Origin: Davidsoniella eucalypti
Taxonomy: Eukaryota; Ascomycota; Sordariomycetes; Microascales; Ceratocystidaceae
Assembly: GCA_004009845.1 (NCBI GenBank)
Contig: RMBW01000071.1
Coordinates: 62,001 to 126,000, forward strand
Direction: 5' to 3'
Length of the DNA stretch: 64,000 nucleotides
In this document: piece by piece, positions 48,717 through 60,315 of the stretch
How positions within the stretch are numbered: the first letter of the stretch is position 1
How the letters are laid out: every line of letters starts with the position of its first letter
Notes under the pieces: generated by a model
Seen by the model: only the letters and a program-made list of their open reading frames with translations
What the model was told of the DNA's origin: nothing
Databases searched by the model: none
Position numbers and translations under genes: made by a program

Positions 48717-51700
48717 CTACATTTCGTGTCGGAATGTACATTTTTCGCCACGAGCACAGTTGCCCTGCTTGTAGAACATACAAGGCTTCGTTCCTATTAA
48801 CGCACGATTGGCCGGACGATGCGGCGGCAACGAACCCTTTGCGGCCTTCTTACGCTTCGGCCCACCCGGCGGTCCGAACTCGGCTGCACTAGAGGAGACG
48901 TTGTAACCGCGGTCACGCAATGAGACATCACCGTCGTTGTTGCCAGGACCATCGCCCATTTCCCAGTCTTCGCGCGTGGGATCGTACTCGTCGTCCCAGT
49001 TGGACACGTTGTCGGTACGAGCCGCCGCTGCGTCTTGTGAGATACGTAGACGGGCAGCGTAAGGGTCTTCTTTTTGCTGCTGTTGCTGTTTTTGATATGC
49101 AGCTGGCCCTGTGGGCGGCGCTGGCGCTGTTGGAGGCCCATTGAGCATGGAAACATCAGGTGTGGCTCCGAGCTGCTGCCCGAACATGGTCATGGCAGCC
49201 ATGATCTGTTCCTGAAGTTGCATGCCCGGCACCACTGGCATCTGAGGCATAGCCTGGTTCTGAACGGCCTGTGCCGCCTGTGCCTGGAGGAACATGTTGT
49301 ACATCTCAGTCAGAGTAGCTGCGTTGGCTGCATCAGAGTGTGCCTGCTGGGCAGCCATGCGGGCCGCTCGCTTGTCGGCGTCTTTGTTGAAGCCGATCCA
49401 CCACTCCTGTGAACGCTCTGTATCCTCGGCGATCCAGCTGGGCGGCTCTGACGCCTCAACCTTGCCTTTGAACTTGGCTGCCAGTTCTTCAATGGCGTCA
49501 GATGCTGCCTGTACTGCGACATCATCAAAGTCGGTACGGCGGGTTGTCGAAGGAATGGCGGTGAGGGGTTTGTGTACTACAGTCAGATTGGACAGGAGGA
49601 TAGACAGCGCCTTTTCTCCGGCGTTATCCGGCAAGAAGGATGCCGAGTCTGCCTGTATGGGGCCAGGCAAGCCGTGTATCACGATGGTACCTGGTGCCGC
49701 AACTGGAATGTTGAAAGACTCTGGCACCAGCTTGTTCTGCGCACGAAGGCGTTCTTCCTCCTCCTCAATGCGACGCAGGGCCTGGTACAAGGCACCCTTG
49801 GGACCAAACTCGCGCGTCTCTTTAAGGCGACGCTGGATCTCGTCATACTTGGGCTCACGTGGCAGATGGCCAATCTTGGGCTCCAAGCCCTCCTGTGCAA
49901 GCTCGGGCGGCGGACTCTTGGGCGTTGGCGGAATGTCGGCAATATCTGTGTAGAATGACATGAGTACTCTAGACTCACGCTCTATCAGGAATTCACGGGC
50001 CTCCGAAATGATTGGCAGCTCACCGCCACGAGGCTTGAATGTCTTGGAGCGTTGCTTGGATTCGATCACAGAGAAATCGACGCGCGTAGGCTCCATCCAG
50101 GGAATGTAGGGTAGGTCGTCTTCATCGTCCTCGTCCACAATCGGCCGTTGGCGCAGTGCCATACCCTCAGACTTATCATCGCCTGCATCTTTGATAAGGG
50201 CTGCGCTTTGCTCAGGATCTCCGTCTTCCGGCTCCTCTTTCTTAAAGAGGCGCACTTCAACGAGCTCGTGATCGGCCCGCCACTTCACGCGCAGCTTGCG
50301 GCGTGCTTCCTTGCGCATGCGCTTTTCCTTCTCCTCGACTGTCTCTTGTAATTCCGGCGTTGAGTTGGATTCCTTTGGCGGAGACTTCGGTTTTGGTGCA
50401 TTGATTGCCTGCATTAGAGAAGCGAAGCCGCCAGCAGAGCTGAAACCAGAGCCTGGCTTAGCCGGCGGCTGCTGAGGCACAGGCTTCCATGCCTCATTTC
50501 GAGAAGGCTCAGGCTTGCTCAGAGGCTTCTTCAGCTGTGATGACAATATCTTCCTATCATCGCCAGCCTTTAAGCTGTCGGTTTTGGCGACTTCAGGCTT
50601 TACGGTGGGTTTGGAAGTTGTCCGTGACTTTCCAGGCAGAAGAGCACTAGCACCACGAGGCTTCATCGCACTCTTGGCAACAGCAGAGGAGTCTGGCTTT
50701 TTCGATTTACTATCAACAGAGTCATCATCTTTCTTGGCTGATGATGCTGAGATAGACGCCAGTTCCTTGGCTTCTTTCGCCTCTTTAGCTTCTTTTGCTT
50801 CCCGGTCACGGGCCTCCTTCTCCTTAGCTTCCTTCTCCTTAGTCTTCTTGATAGATTGTTCCAATTCTGCAATCTTCTCGGCAATAGGCATCAGAAGCTC
50901 TCGAACCTCGTCATCGCCGTGCTCCTTAAGCCTCTTGCGAACAGGTTCGAAGTTACCCAAAACATTCGCAACGGAAGGAACAAACTTCAGCTTGTTCATA
51001 ATCTGGAGCGTCACCTTGGGTAGTTTGTCCGAGTATTCGCCTCCCTTAGCACAGAAAATGAGCAGGTTGATCATGCTAATCACAAACCGCGCATGGCCAC
51101 CGAGGTTTTCCATAACGACCTCGTCGCCCACTGTGTTTGCTGCCTCCAGGCACTTGTACAGCTTCTGTCTCTTGATATCCATGGTCTGGCGCATAACGTT
51201 AAGCGTGCTCTCCGACTTCTTCTCCTTGGTAGCAGTATCCAAAGCTGTTCGAGATTTGCTCAGCTCAGATCGTAGACTAGCAATCATGTCACCGGTTTGT
51301 TGTACCGCCTTGCCAAGAAGACTTGAGCTTCGAACTGCGTCATGTTTGATATGCACGAAACCAGCGAGCTCCCAAACAGCGCCTTCAACTTCATCGGTGG
51401 GTTTGACTTCGGCACGAACGGGTTTATTCTTCTCTTCCTCGGCAAGCTTACGCGCTTGACGTTCAGCTTTAGATTTGATAGTCTCGTCCGCACGAAGACG
51501 TTCACCAAAGGCATCTAATCAAACATAGATATTAGCATATAACCCATATTATCGTAATATAAATCTTGAAAGTTTGTAACTTACGTGGAAACTCTGTGTA
51601 CTTGGGCCGACGTTTACCAAGGGAAAGCATCTCTCGTTCGTATTGTTGTAGAAGATCACTGCTTTCAGCTTTGCGCTCTTCAAGTCCGCTCAACTCGGAT

Positions 51701-53837
51701 GAGGGCTGGAATCTACTGGCGAATTGACCTTGGATTTCACATGGAAGGGATCCCAACTCCTCTATTATCGGCTTTCCAGATTGTGATGGTGGTGCAATGA
51801 TAGGTACGAGTTTGTCAAAGGTTTTTACGTCTAGAGAATTACAATGTTAGAAAAGTAAGACAAATCACACTGTGTTATATTTCGAAAGTCTGGATACTTA
51901 CTCGCAATTTTAGTAGTGCCAGTAAAGGCCATGTAAGTTGCACCAGGAATAGGGCTAGGCCGGAGTTTAGAAGCCCGACTCTTCTTCGTGTAGTGCGTAA
52001 GCTGCTCCATTTCAGCTTTATCAAGCGTTGGTACAGCCAAAACATCCTCCTTAGTAACAGGCGCAGGCTCGACTGGAGCAACACCACGGCCGATAGGGGC
52101 TACCGAAACCGGTGTATTGGTTGGTGTATCGGCCACAGAAGATGCCACACTAGTAGATGCAATAGACTCTACGACGTAGCCGCTGCTATTTACTGGAGTT
52201 GAAGTCGCGGCAGCAGCTACTGCCGTCGCTGCTTCCTCCTTCTTTGAAGTGCGCTTCGTACGCTTCTTGGCCGGCTCAGTATTCACAGTCACATCAGAAG
52301 AGGCACTTGATCCATTACTGGAGTCATCCACAGACCGCTTCAGACCCTGTGGAGTTATTGACCGAGTGCCCGAACTCAAGTTAGAGACGGCAAGTTTAGG
52401 GGGCTGAAGGCTTTCCATGCTTTGTGGCGGCATAGATGGCTGCTGTGGCTGCTGTTGCTGTTGCTGTCCCACCAATTGGTTATATTGATGATACACCTGG
52501 GCCTGCCCTTGCTGAGCCATTGCTAACACTTGGGCTTGAGCTTGTAGTTGCCTTTGTGACTGCGGTATTGGCTGTTGTTGATGCATAGCTTGTTGATTTG
52601 GTTGGGCCTGTTGTGGTTGTGGCGATCGATTTTGTTGTTGTTTCTGCTGGGCCATATGTTGAGCCACCTGTTGCTGATTAAGATGTGGTGCTTGTGGTGG
52701 AGGCACATGAGCTTGGTGGTGTTGGATAGGAGTACCTGACTGAGAAGGCGGCTGTGATAGACCATGTCTGACAGGCACATATTTCAGATCTTGTTGGCCA
52801 CTAGGTGGTATCACAGCTTGTTTCCGTGGCAACTGCGACTGTTGAAGATGTGTCTGATATTGCACTTGTTGAGCTTGCTGGAACTGCACGGCCGCAATGT
52901 TTAGCTGCGAGTGGTTCTGGGCAGCTTTAGACGGTGGTGTCATATGATATGGTGCTCCGCCGGCCACGGGTTGTTGCCGATGAGGCTGGGCAGCAGGTAC
53001 AGCTGGAGATGACTGAGCCGATTGTGTAACTGATGGCGAACGAGACTGTTGTTGGAGGTGATGTCCCTGTAGTGCCTGGATCTCCTGGTTTTGAAGCATG
53101 TGGTGCATATGAACATCGAAATCTACCTGGTGCGGATGACCTCCAAAGTTGGCACCGTTATTCTGGGCAGTAACAGGCGCAGCGATGCCAGCACTAGACA
53201 ACGGGAACGACGTTGCCGAGAACTGTTGTTGTGGCTGTGGTGGTGGTTGTTGCTGCTGCTGCTGTGGTGGTGGTGGTTGTTGCTGTTGCTGTTGCTGTTG
53301 TGGTGGTGGCACGTGAGAATACGGTATACCACCGACAAAGCCTCCGTTGAATTGGCCTTGCGGTGGCTGTTGTGGGGGAGGTTTTACATGCAGAGACTGG
53401 TGCTGCACGGGAGTTCCTGATGCGCTCTGGCTACCGCGTGGCTGGGCTACGCTCTGGGGGTTGTTGGCGAACGAGTGTATGCCGCCGTGATACTGAGGCT
53501 CTGAGCGGCCATTGAAGCCAAACTGCTGACCATTATCAAAGCCGGCCTGGGCCAAGTCGGCAACATCGCTCATCGCACCGGGCAGGGCATTCTTATTTTC
53601 CTGTCCAAAGTACGACGGGTCGTATGCCTGGTTAAGCACACTAGGACCACTGTACGAGTCCAGTTGCTCCAGATTATTGACCAGATCCTCGCCACTGAAG
53701 AAGTTGGCTTCACTTCCATCCGGCACTACATCCAGGTTAAAATGGATGTCGGGGTTCCAGTTTCTTATGTCACCCTCGAAGCCGTTGAACCAGCCCTCAT
53801 CGCCGGCGACATTGTCGGCATCCGAATGCCACTGCAT
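48717..53837 (-). CDS. PNUTS-like PP1 regulatory protein: Q-rich N-terminus, TFIIS-N-like domain, RVxF motif, CCCH finger
   Basis: Three exons on the minus strand: 53837-51902, 51830-51585 and 51514-48717, with introns of 71 and 70 nt, giving 1659 residues. Residues about 140-520 are Gln/Pro/His-rich with polyQ runs near 185-205, followed by a Ser/Thr-rich stretch with KKRTKRTSKKEE. A helical region around 880-935 (TLQIMNKLKF..RKRLKEHGDDEVRELL) resembles the TFIIS N-terminal (LW) domain. A charged coiled-coil stretch (KEKEAKEKEARDREAKEA) follows. RKLRVKWRADHELVEVRLF near 1132 carries a PP1-binding RVxF-type motif (RVKW). The C-terminus has a CCCH finger, CMFYKQGNCARGEKCTFRH. This order matches PNUTS/PPP1R10 and fission yeast Ppn1, nuclear scaffolds that tether PP1 to transcription termination and 3'-end processing. 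An in-frame ATG at 54008 is possible, but a CTAAC branch-like site in between suggests that part is an intron or leader. Confidence 0.72.
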
Positions 53838-56800
53838 TGCAATGTCTGTTGTGATGCCAGTGCTAATTATAGCTTCCGATCCGCTTCTACTGCGCTTCTG
53901 ATCCGCCGCTGATAGGGTGGCGGCGATCTTGGCCTTCGACAAAGCACTTGTTAGTTGGTGGTCTCTACAATGGAGTATTAAGCTCGGGAAAAAGTGGGGC
54001 GCCTGCATGTAAGCAATGCGTTAAGGTGGATCAAAACAGCGCTAACAAATGTACCACCAGGCCAATGTACCTCTGCACTCACTCTAGTATTACAAGGTAC
54101 TTCTACGAGTGGGGCGGCTGTTAGATGGCCCTGGAGTGCTTTGCTTTGCTTTCTTTTGGAGAGAAAGACCTACCGACGATGCTAAAAATGCGAAGACAAA
54201 AATGCGACGGTAATTTTTTTGTCTCCACGATATCCGCCAGTGTGAAGCTTATTGAAGCCTATGACTTTTATGTTCTATAAATGCAAATATGATTAGCAAT
54301 TAGCTCACAAGAACCAAGCATAAAGAAAAAGAAGGAAGACAAAAAGATAAAAGAGGCCAAGAAGACGGCCGGTGGATTTGGATTTTTGACGCTGGTCTCT
54401 TCTCTCATCCCGACATGCGAAATCGATCCAACATCCAACTAATCCGGTATCTCCAATCAAAAAAATGATAGTAGCAGCAGACTATTTTGTGCTTCTTTTT
54501 TTCTTGTCCGCCATTGTGCAACAGCATCATGACAGTATTTTTTGGATTTTTTTGGCCACTGCTCACTTGATCAGGGCTCAATCCAGGAAAAACTGCAAGA
54601 TTAGGACAAGAAAAGAAAGAGAAAAAAGTGAGATGGATGTTATATCTCTATAGCCAATATTAAAGAAAAGAAAACAGGGTCGGCCGGTTATTCCGGCGAA
54701 GGGAAAAGATGGAAAAAAGTAGAATAGAAGAGCTATAACTCAACATGCCGTACTTGGACATGCCTAGATGCGATGTTGGCTTGTCAAGGCATGGCATAGA
54801 AGGTTTCTTAACAGGACACCAGATTCACCCAGGTAAAAACTACTCTTAAGGTGAGTGAGTTGTTTAAACTGCCGAGTTAATCTAGAGCCATTTGGACTTC
54901 CTCTTTGCCACCGCCTGTAGAAACTCAACTTAAGTATTTTTTTTCTCTCACTGCCCAAAGACTTGCTACCAAATGATAATTCTTGGGTCCGATGCCATTT
55001 TAAACCCGGCACCTAGATCCTAGATCTCAAAAGATCGGCCGAGTCGCATGTCCTATTGCTGTTTTTTCTCGACTTTTCTTCCTTAATGGCATATTTCTTC
55101 AAGCCTGTCTTGTTCTTTTTTTCTTCAATGAGAGCCTATCCACCCAGATGTCTTCTCAACTGGAGGATCCAAACATGCGAAGAGAAACGCCTACATATGC
55201 CACGTTTGGGCATCTGCAACGGTACACATCCGCAGCCTGGTAGCTATTTAAGCAAGCTAGGCAAGGTTTTTTTTCCTTTTTAAAAGAAAAACGCCTTTGG
55301 TCTTACTTTTTTAGTAGCAAGATTCTTCAGTGCGCGGTTGATAGATAGCCCAGTCGAGTTAAGCCTCGTTTGGGAGTGTCCATTCAAGCAGGACCACAGC
55401 GACGTGTACACAGTCGCTGAGTTAGTTAAATTCTAGCCACTAGCGAAGACCGGCGAAGAATTGTCACATTGAAAAAGAGAAAAAAAATGGAAAATTTGAA
55501 TACAGATGTGGTGCTAGCTTATGGTCGTGTCGTCGCCTGGAACAACAACTTTGTAAAGGTGAAGCAATCCAACTGCTCGAAAATGAAATGGGGAATGATA
55601 AACGTGTAGGAGGGTATTTAAGAGGTGGTAGTTGCGAAACTATGGTACCCTTTTGTTATTACTTACCGATGAGGTCTATAGTCGCTCCGGTCGCAGAATT
55701 GAAGACGAACAAAAAGCCTACTTCTGTCTTCGCTGGAGGTGTTGATGTATATTATGGCTTTAGACCGCCAGCTTCAAAATCTATGCCCATCTAGCTTCGA
55801 GCAGGACTCTAAAGATAAAAAAAAAAATAATAGGTTCTTGAAATTTTACGCAAATTATTGAGTTCTCAGTCTTGTCAGAAGCCGAAGAGAAGTATTGACG
55901 CTATAGAGCTTCGTAGCAGCAGTTTGTGTCGAGAAGCAAATTGGATGTGTCGAGGAGGCTGAAGGAAAGACAGAGAGAGGATTAGAGGGTAAGATAATTC
56001 AAGGAAACAAAATTTTGAAGAATGAACGAGACGTATGCAACGAGCGGGATAATTATGTGTTGATATAAGAGGACAGTAGCCGCCCTTAGCTACGTGTTTT
56101 AATATTTTGAAATCGACGCAAGAGAAAAATGTGTTGTAGAAGCGAAAACGAATTGAATGCGAAAGCTTAAAAGCTCAGAGCCTTCTAGTAATGAAAACGC
56201 GTGCGCGATTACAAGGGACGGGGGTAGCGAAAAGAAAAAGAAAAAAATACGTCGCGGATTATTCGTCAGAGTTGCCTAGATATACAATAACTACCAATTG
56301 TCCATTCGTTGGTTGGAACGGAATAAACAAAAAAATAAAAATAAAGAGAAAGAATATATCTAGGTAGCAAGAGTAATCTCAACAAAACGGATTTTTTAGA
56401 AATCGTCAGATGACGAAAGAATCAATAAACAAAGATCAAGTATTGGTGCTTTGTTCCTTTTTTGACTCTTCTCTCTTCTATTAGTAAGAAGAAGAGAACG
56501 AAAAAAAGCAGCTAGGCTACGACGATCTTTTCTTTGTTTTTCTCTTAAACGTCACCGTCTAGCTGCAACTTTTCTTGTTTCAACACTGAAAGTTTGCAGA
56601 TGAAAGCAAAACTTGGAAAATCCAAGAAAAGTTATGAAAGGAGGAAAAGAGAGGAACTGAAAGAGGTGGCAGGAATTTGCGTCCCAATTTGCTGGCGGGT
56701 TGTTTGGAATTTTGGTAGCGGCAAAAGCAAGGGAAGGTACGACAAAACCAGTCCAATATACCCACTTTAAACAGCATAAGGGAGCAAAACAGCCAGATTT

Positions 56801-57492
56801 CCTAGAAAATATCAGTATCACGTGACATGGGTATACGTGATACTTGGCCTATAATAACCCTATTTTGTACTTTTCACATTTCATGGTTTCGTGATAGTGC
56901 CTTGTACAAATTATAATTTTCAGATATGCACGATCCTTACTAATGTCAGAAAACAGCAATTACAACTACAACTAAACACATTCATATATATATATATATA
57001 AGAAACATATGTATGACCCGACTTGACTACATTTTATGTCTACCCCAATTACTAAGTTTATACGACTCTGTGTGAATACATTTCGTAGACATGATACCTA
57101 ACTAAACTTAATATAATCATGAAAGATGATACTATGACCAATTGGAACGTCCCCGATTCGCTAAAGAAGAAACTGTCATTCAGAGAGATAGGAAAATTAA
57201 GCTTCAATGACAAAAATAATGCAGATGAAAGATATTGAATATGAATAATAAAACGTTGAACAGAAAAATAAATGTAGATGAATAATAAAAAAAGCTAAAC
57301 CGATATCCGATATGGATCCTTGAATATGTGTAAATGTTGTATGACGTTGGTGAGTTTCCCTTTTTTCCCCTTCTTTTTTATATTTTTATTTTAGTTGTTT
57401 GTGGTCATGTTTACTCTACCATCTCGTCATAATTGATAAAAAAGTGAACCTTCCCTCCCTAAAAGAAAAAAAAAGATGGACTTAATTTTTTT
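53838..57492. other. Intergenic region upstream of the PNUTS-like gene
   Basis: 3.65 kb between the PNUTS-like start (minus strand) and the chitin synthase stop. It includes the likely PNUTS-like 5' leader; a donor-like GTAGGT on the minus strand near 54170 and a CTAAC site near 53950 suggest a leader intron. A (TA)n run lies at 56984-57001. Downstream of 54500 it is A-rich with no recognisable gene. Confidence 0.45.
56984..57001. repeat. (TA)n microsatellite
   Basis: Eight to nine uninterrupted AT dinucleotides between the chitin synthase 3' end and the PNUTS-like promoter. Confidence 0.85.
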
Positions 57493-60315
57493 TTATACAC
57501 CGCGGAACATGCGCACAATCAAGAACCACATAGCACCAATAAATTTGAACGCCGAAAGACCTGCCACACTCCACAAGATAATACTCATGTACAGATTAGT
57601 ACGCGCCGTCTCCGCCGTGTCTTCTTCTGTCGAGGTATCCGAGGCGCTGATATTGTCTAGACCGGCAGTCGAAAGGACGACTGCTACTAGGGCAAAGTTC
57701 ATGATCATCCAGCATAAGACAGTGATGGAACGGACAGCACGGTAGTAATCCATCTGCTTCTCATCGAGCTGAGCTGGAGTAGGAGGCTTCTTATCTTCCA
57801 CAAACTTGGTACTGAACACGCCGAGCTCACGCTCGTACTGTGCGTTCAAATCACCTTCGTCTGGAAGATCCGTCTTACCCTGACCGTCCTTGGTGCTCAC
57901 CGAGGGCAGTTGATCAGGCTTATCATCACCCTTAGTACCCCATGACACGTCGTGGGTATTGCAGAAGGCGTAAACGTTCAGAACGTTGGTGTAGGTGGGC
58001 GTCAGCAACATGTATTGCGCAAATGAGGTGACCATGTGCCATGGATCAAACATGATGACGGAAGCGAGCCACCAAAGACCCCAGGTCGACATGACGGAGA
58101 TAATCAGGTTGTAGAAGACAGGGTTCTTGACCAACTCGCTTACGTTGAAACCATCAGAATCGTTGACGTCGGTTATAATGGCGATGACAGAGATGTAGAT
58201 AGCAGCAAAGATTAGGTACACCATGATGAAAGCCCAGAAATAGACCATGACACCGTAGAATTTACCGGATCCTGCTGGTCGATTACCCATGGCCAAGATG
58301 AAGCAAGTCATTAATGATATACCGTAAAGCCATAAGAAAACAATACCAAGATATCTACCCACATCACCAAGGAGGTCATCGTTTCCAAGGGAAGTGGTGA
58401 GAATCTTAAAGACCAGGAAGAAGTTACCGAGAGCGAACCAAGAGAAGATCATGTTGATAGTGTTGAAGACGAATTCCAGGAAGAACATGAACTTGCGCAG
58501 GAAGGAGTGATCAGAGCGGAAGAAGTCATAGAAGTGAGCGATGGAGTAGATGGCAGCGAAGAAGGAACCGTTCAGCCAACGACGACGTTGGAGAACCAGT
58601 TCTTGAATAGTTTCGGGCACATCAGTCTCACCAGTGGCGGACTTGACGTACTGTAGAATCCAGTGACAGTTGCGCTTCGTCACTAACTCGAAACACAAGA
58701 TACGATCTTCAGCCAGGTACATGTTGGCAGTAAAGATACCGGCACCAGCACCGTGTAGCTTCTCACCATCGAAGTACTTCTCCAAAGGACCGTGGCCATT
58801 CTTGTCATTTTGCAACGCAACGTAGCGATAGGCGGAGAAAGCACCAGGCAGCACAGAAATAAAGCCAAAGGCAGATTCTAAAGGCTTATCCAAGATGTTG
58901 GACATCTTGTATTCGAAGTTCTGGGTAGCGACCAAAGGGTTGAATAGCTTGCGGCCACCCTTACCCAACATGGCTTTGATTTCACCACAGGCACCAGCAC
59001 ACATAGGTTCAAGGTCGAAAGCCTTCCATAGATCGTAGATCGAACGACCACCTGGTCTAGTACCGGCATCAAGAAGCACGCAGATATTGGGCTCTAATAC
59101 ACGACCAAAGGCCTGGAAGAACCATCTGTGAGAATTGATCTTCTTTTGGTTCTTTTCCTTGAGGCAGAATAGAAGCTGGACAGGCTGCTGCTTGGGAATA
59201 AGCTGCACAACATCTTTCTTAAGCTCAATACCGACTTGGGTGGTGTACTCATAGATATGGGCAGTCACGTCCTTGTTGTTGACAGTCTGCTTGGCGATTC
59301 CCTCTTGGTAAACACCGAGACCGGCTAGCACAGCACGGGTTCTGGGGTTGATCTTACCACGACCATCGCTAACAATGCAGACGACGATCTTCTTCCAGGC
59401 ATCAGGACCCCAAGTCTTGCTTTCCTTGCGCGTGCACATGTACTCGATGTTTTTGAACACACCAATCATTGTGCGCGCAAACAAGACATCGTCTTCGTTG
59501 TACATAGTAACTACAACGAAGAGTTCCGTGTGGCGCGGCTTGGTGAAGAGTCTTTGGCGCAGAGTGAAATTGTCATCGTAGAAGTCTGATGGATCGCAAG
59601 TGGCAGCAGAGTAACGCATGTGAGTGAACTCGTCACGCTCACCGTGGGGCAACTGGCGCAAAAGCTTGGGTGGGACGGGGCAATCTAGTACAAGATTACC
59701 ACGGTACAGCAAAACCTGCTTGACTGTTTTCCAGCGCTTCAGGCCGCCGCCACCCTGACTGGGCGCTACACTAGGCGCAGGCGTGGCAGAAGGACGAGGT
59801 GGCTCGGCGGCGTAGTTAGCGCGTTGTTGTTCATCTTGCGATAGCATAGGCTGGTTGACATCATATTGGTTGTATCCATCTTGAGGGGCGGCAGACTCGT
59901 AAGGTTGATTGTAGTAGGCGTCGTGGTGTTGCTCTGGGTTGATAGCGAGATCACCACCATGTTGTTGGTTACGATAGTTCTGGTCTTCGAAAGGATCAAT
60001 TGGTTGCTGGTAAGAAGGAAGAAACAATGTTAGTCATCTACGTTTCATTGTGTTGTATGCGCCTTGCGAACAAATTGAGAAGAGTCTTACAGGATGGTTC
60101 ATGTGAACCTGTTCACCATTGCCATAATGGCCTAGTGGTATGTTGGCGTTTGACTGTTGCGCGTAGAGATCCTGTTGTTGCTGGTTGTACGGGTCATGAG
60201 CGCCGTACGGATCGTTCTGTTGGCCATAAGGGTGGTCATCGAGTTGGTAGCCCTGTTGTAGAGGGTGGCCCGGCGATGGCGTCCGGTGTGGTGGGATACC
60301 GCCGCGGTTGTTCAT
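57493..60315 (-). CDS. Chitin synthase, division 1 (probably class III)
   Basis: Two coding exons on the minus strand, 60315-60091 and 60006-57493 (84-nt intron), giving 912 residues, the usual size for class III enzymes. It polymerises N-acetylglucosamine from UDP-GlcNAc into chitin at the plasma membrane (EC 2.4.1.16). The first about 170 residues are Gln/Tyr/Pro-rich and hydrophilic. Catalytic-domain landmarks: GNLVLDCPVPPKLL, VVVTMYNEDDVLFARTM, KIVVCIVSDGR, EKNQKKINSHRWFF, LLDAGTRPG, FEYKMSNILDKPLES, the EDR motif at 508-510 and QRRRW at 548-552. Membrane helices follow, with YAFCNTHDVSWGTKGD in the second half and two final helices. The C-terminal CNTHDV..WGTKGD segment is what I associate with class III. 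The exact start is uncertain: an acceptor-like TAG just upstream (60340-60339) suggests one more small 5' exon or a leader intron. Confidence 0.93.
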
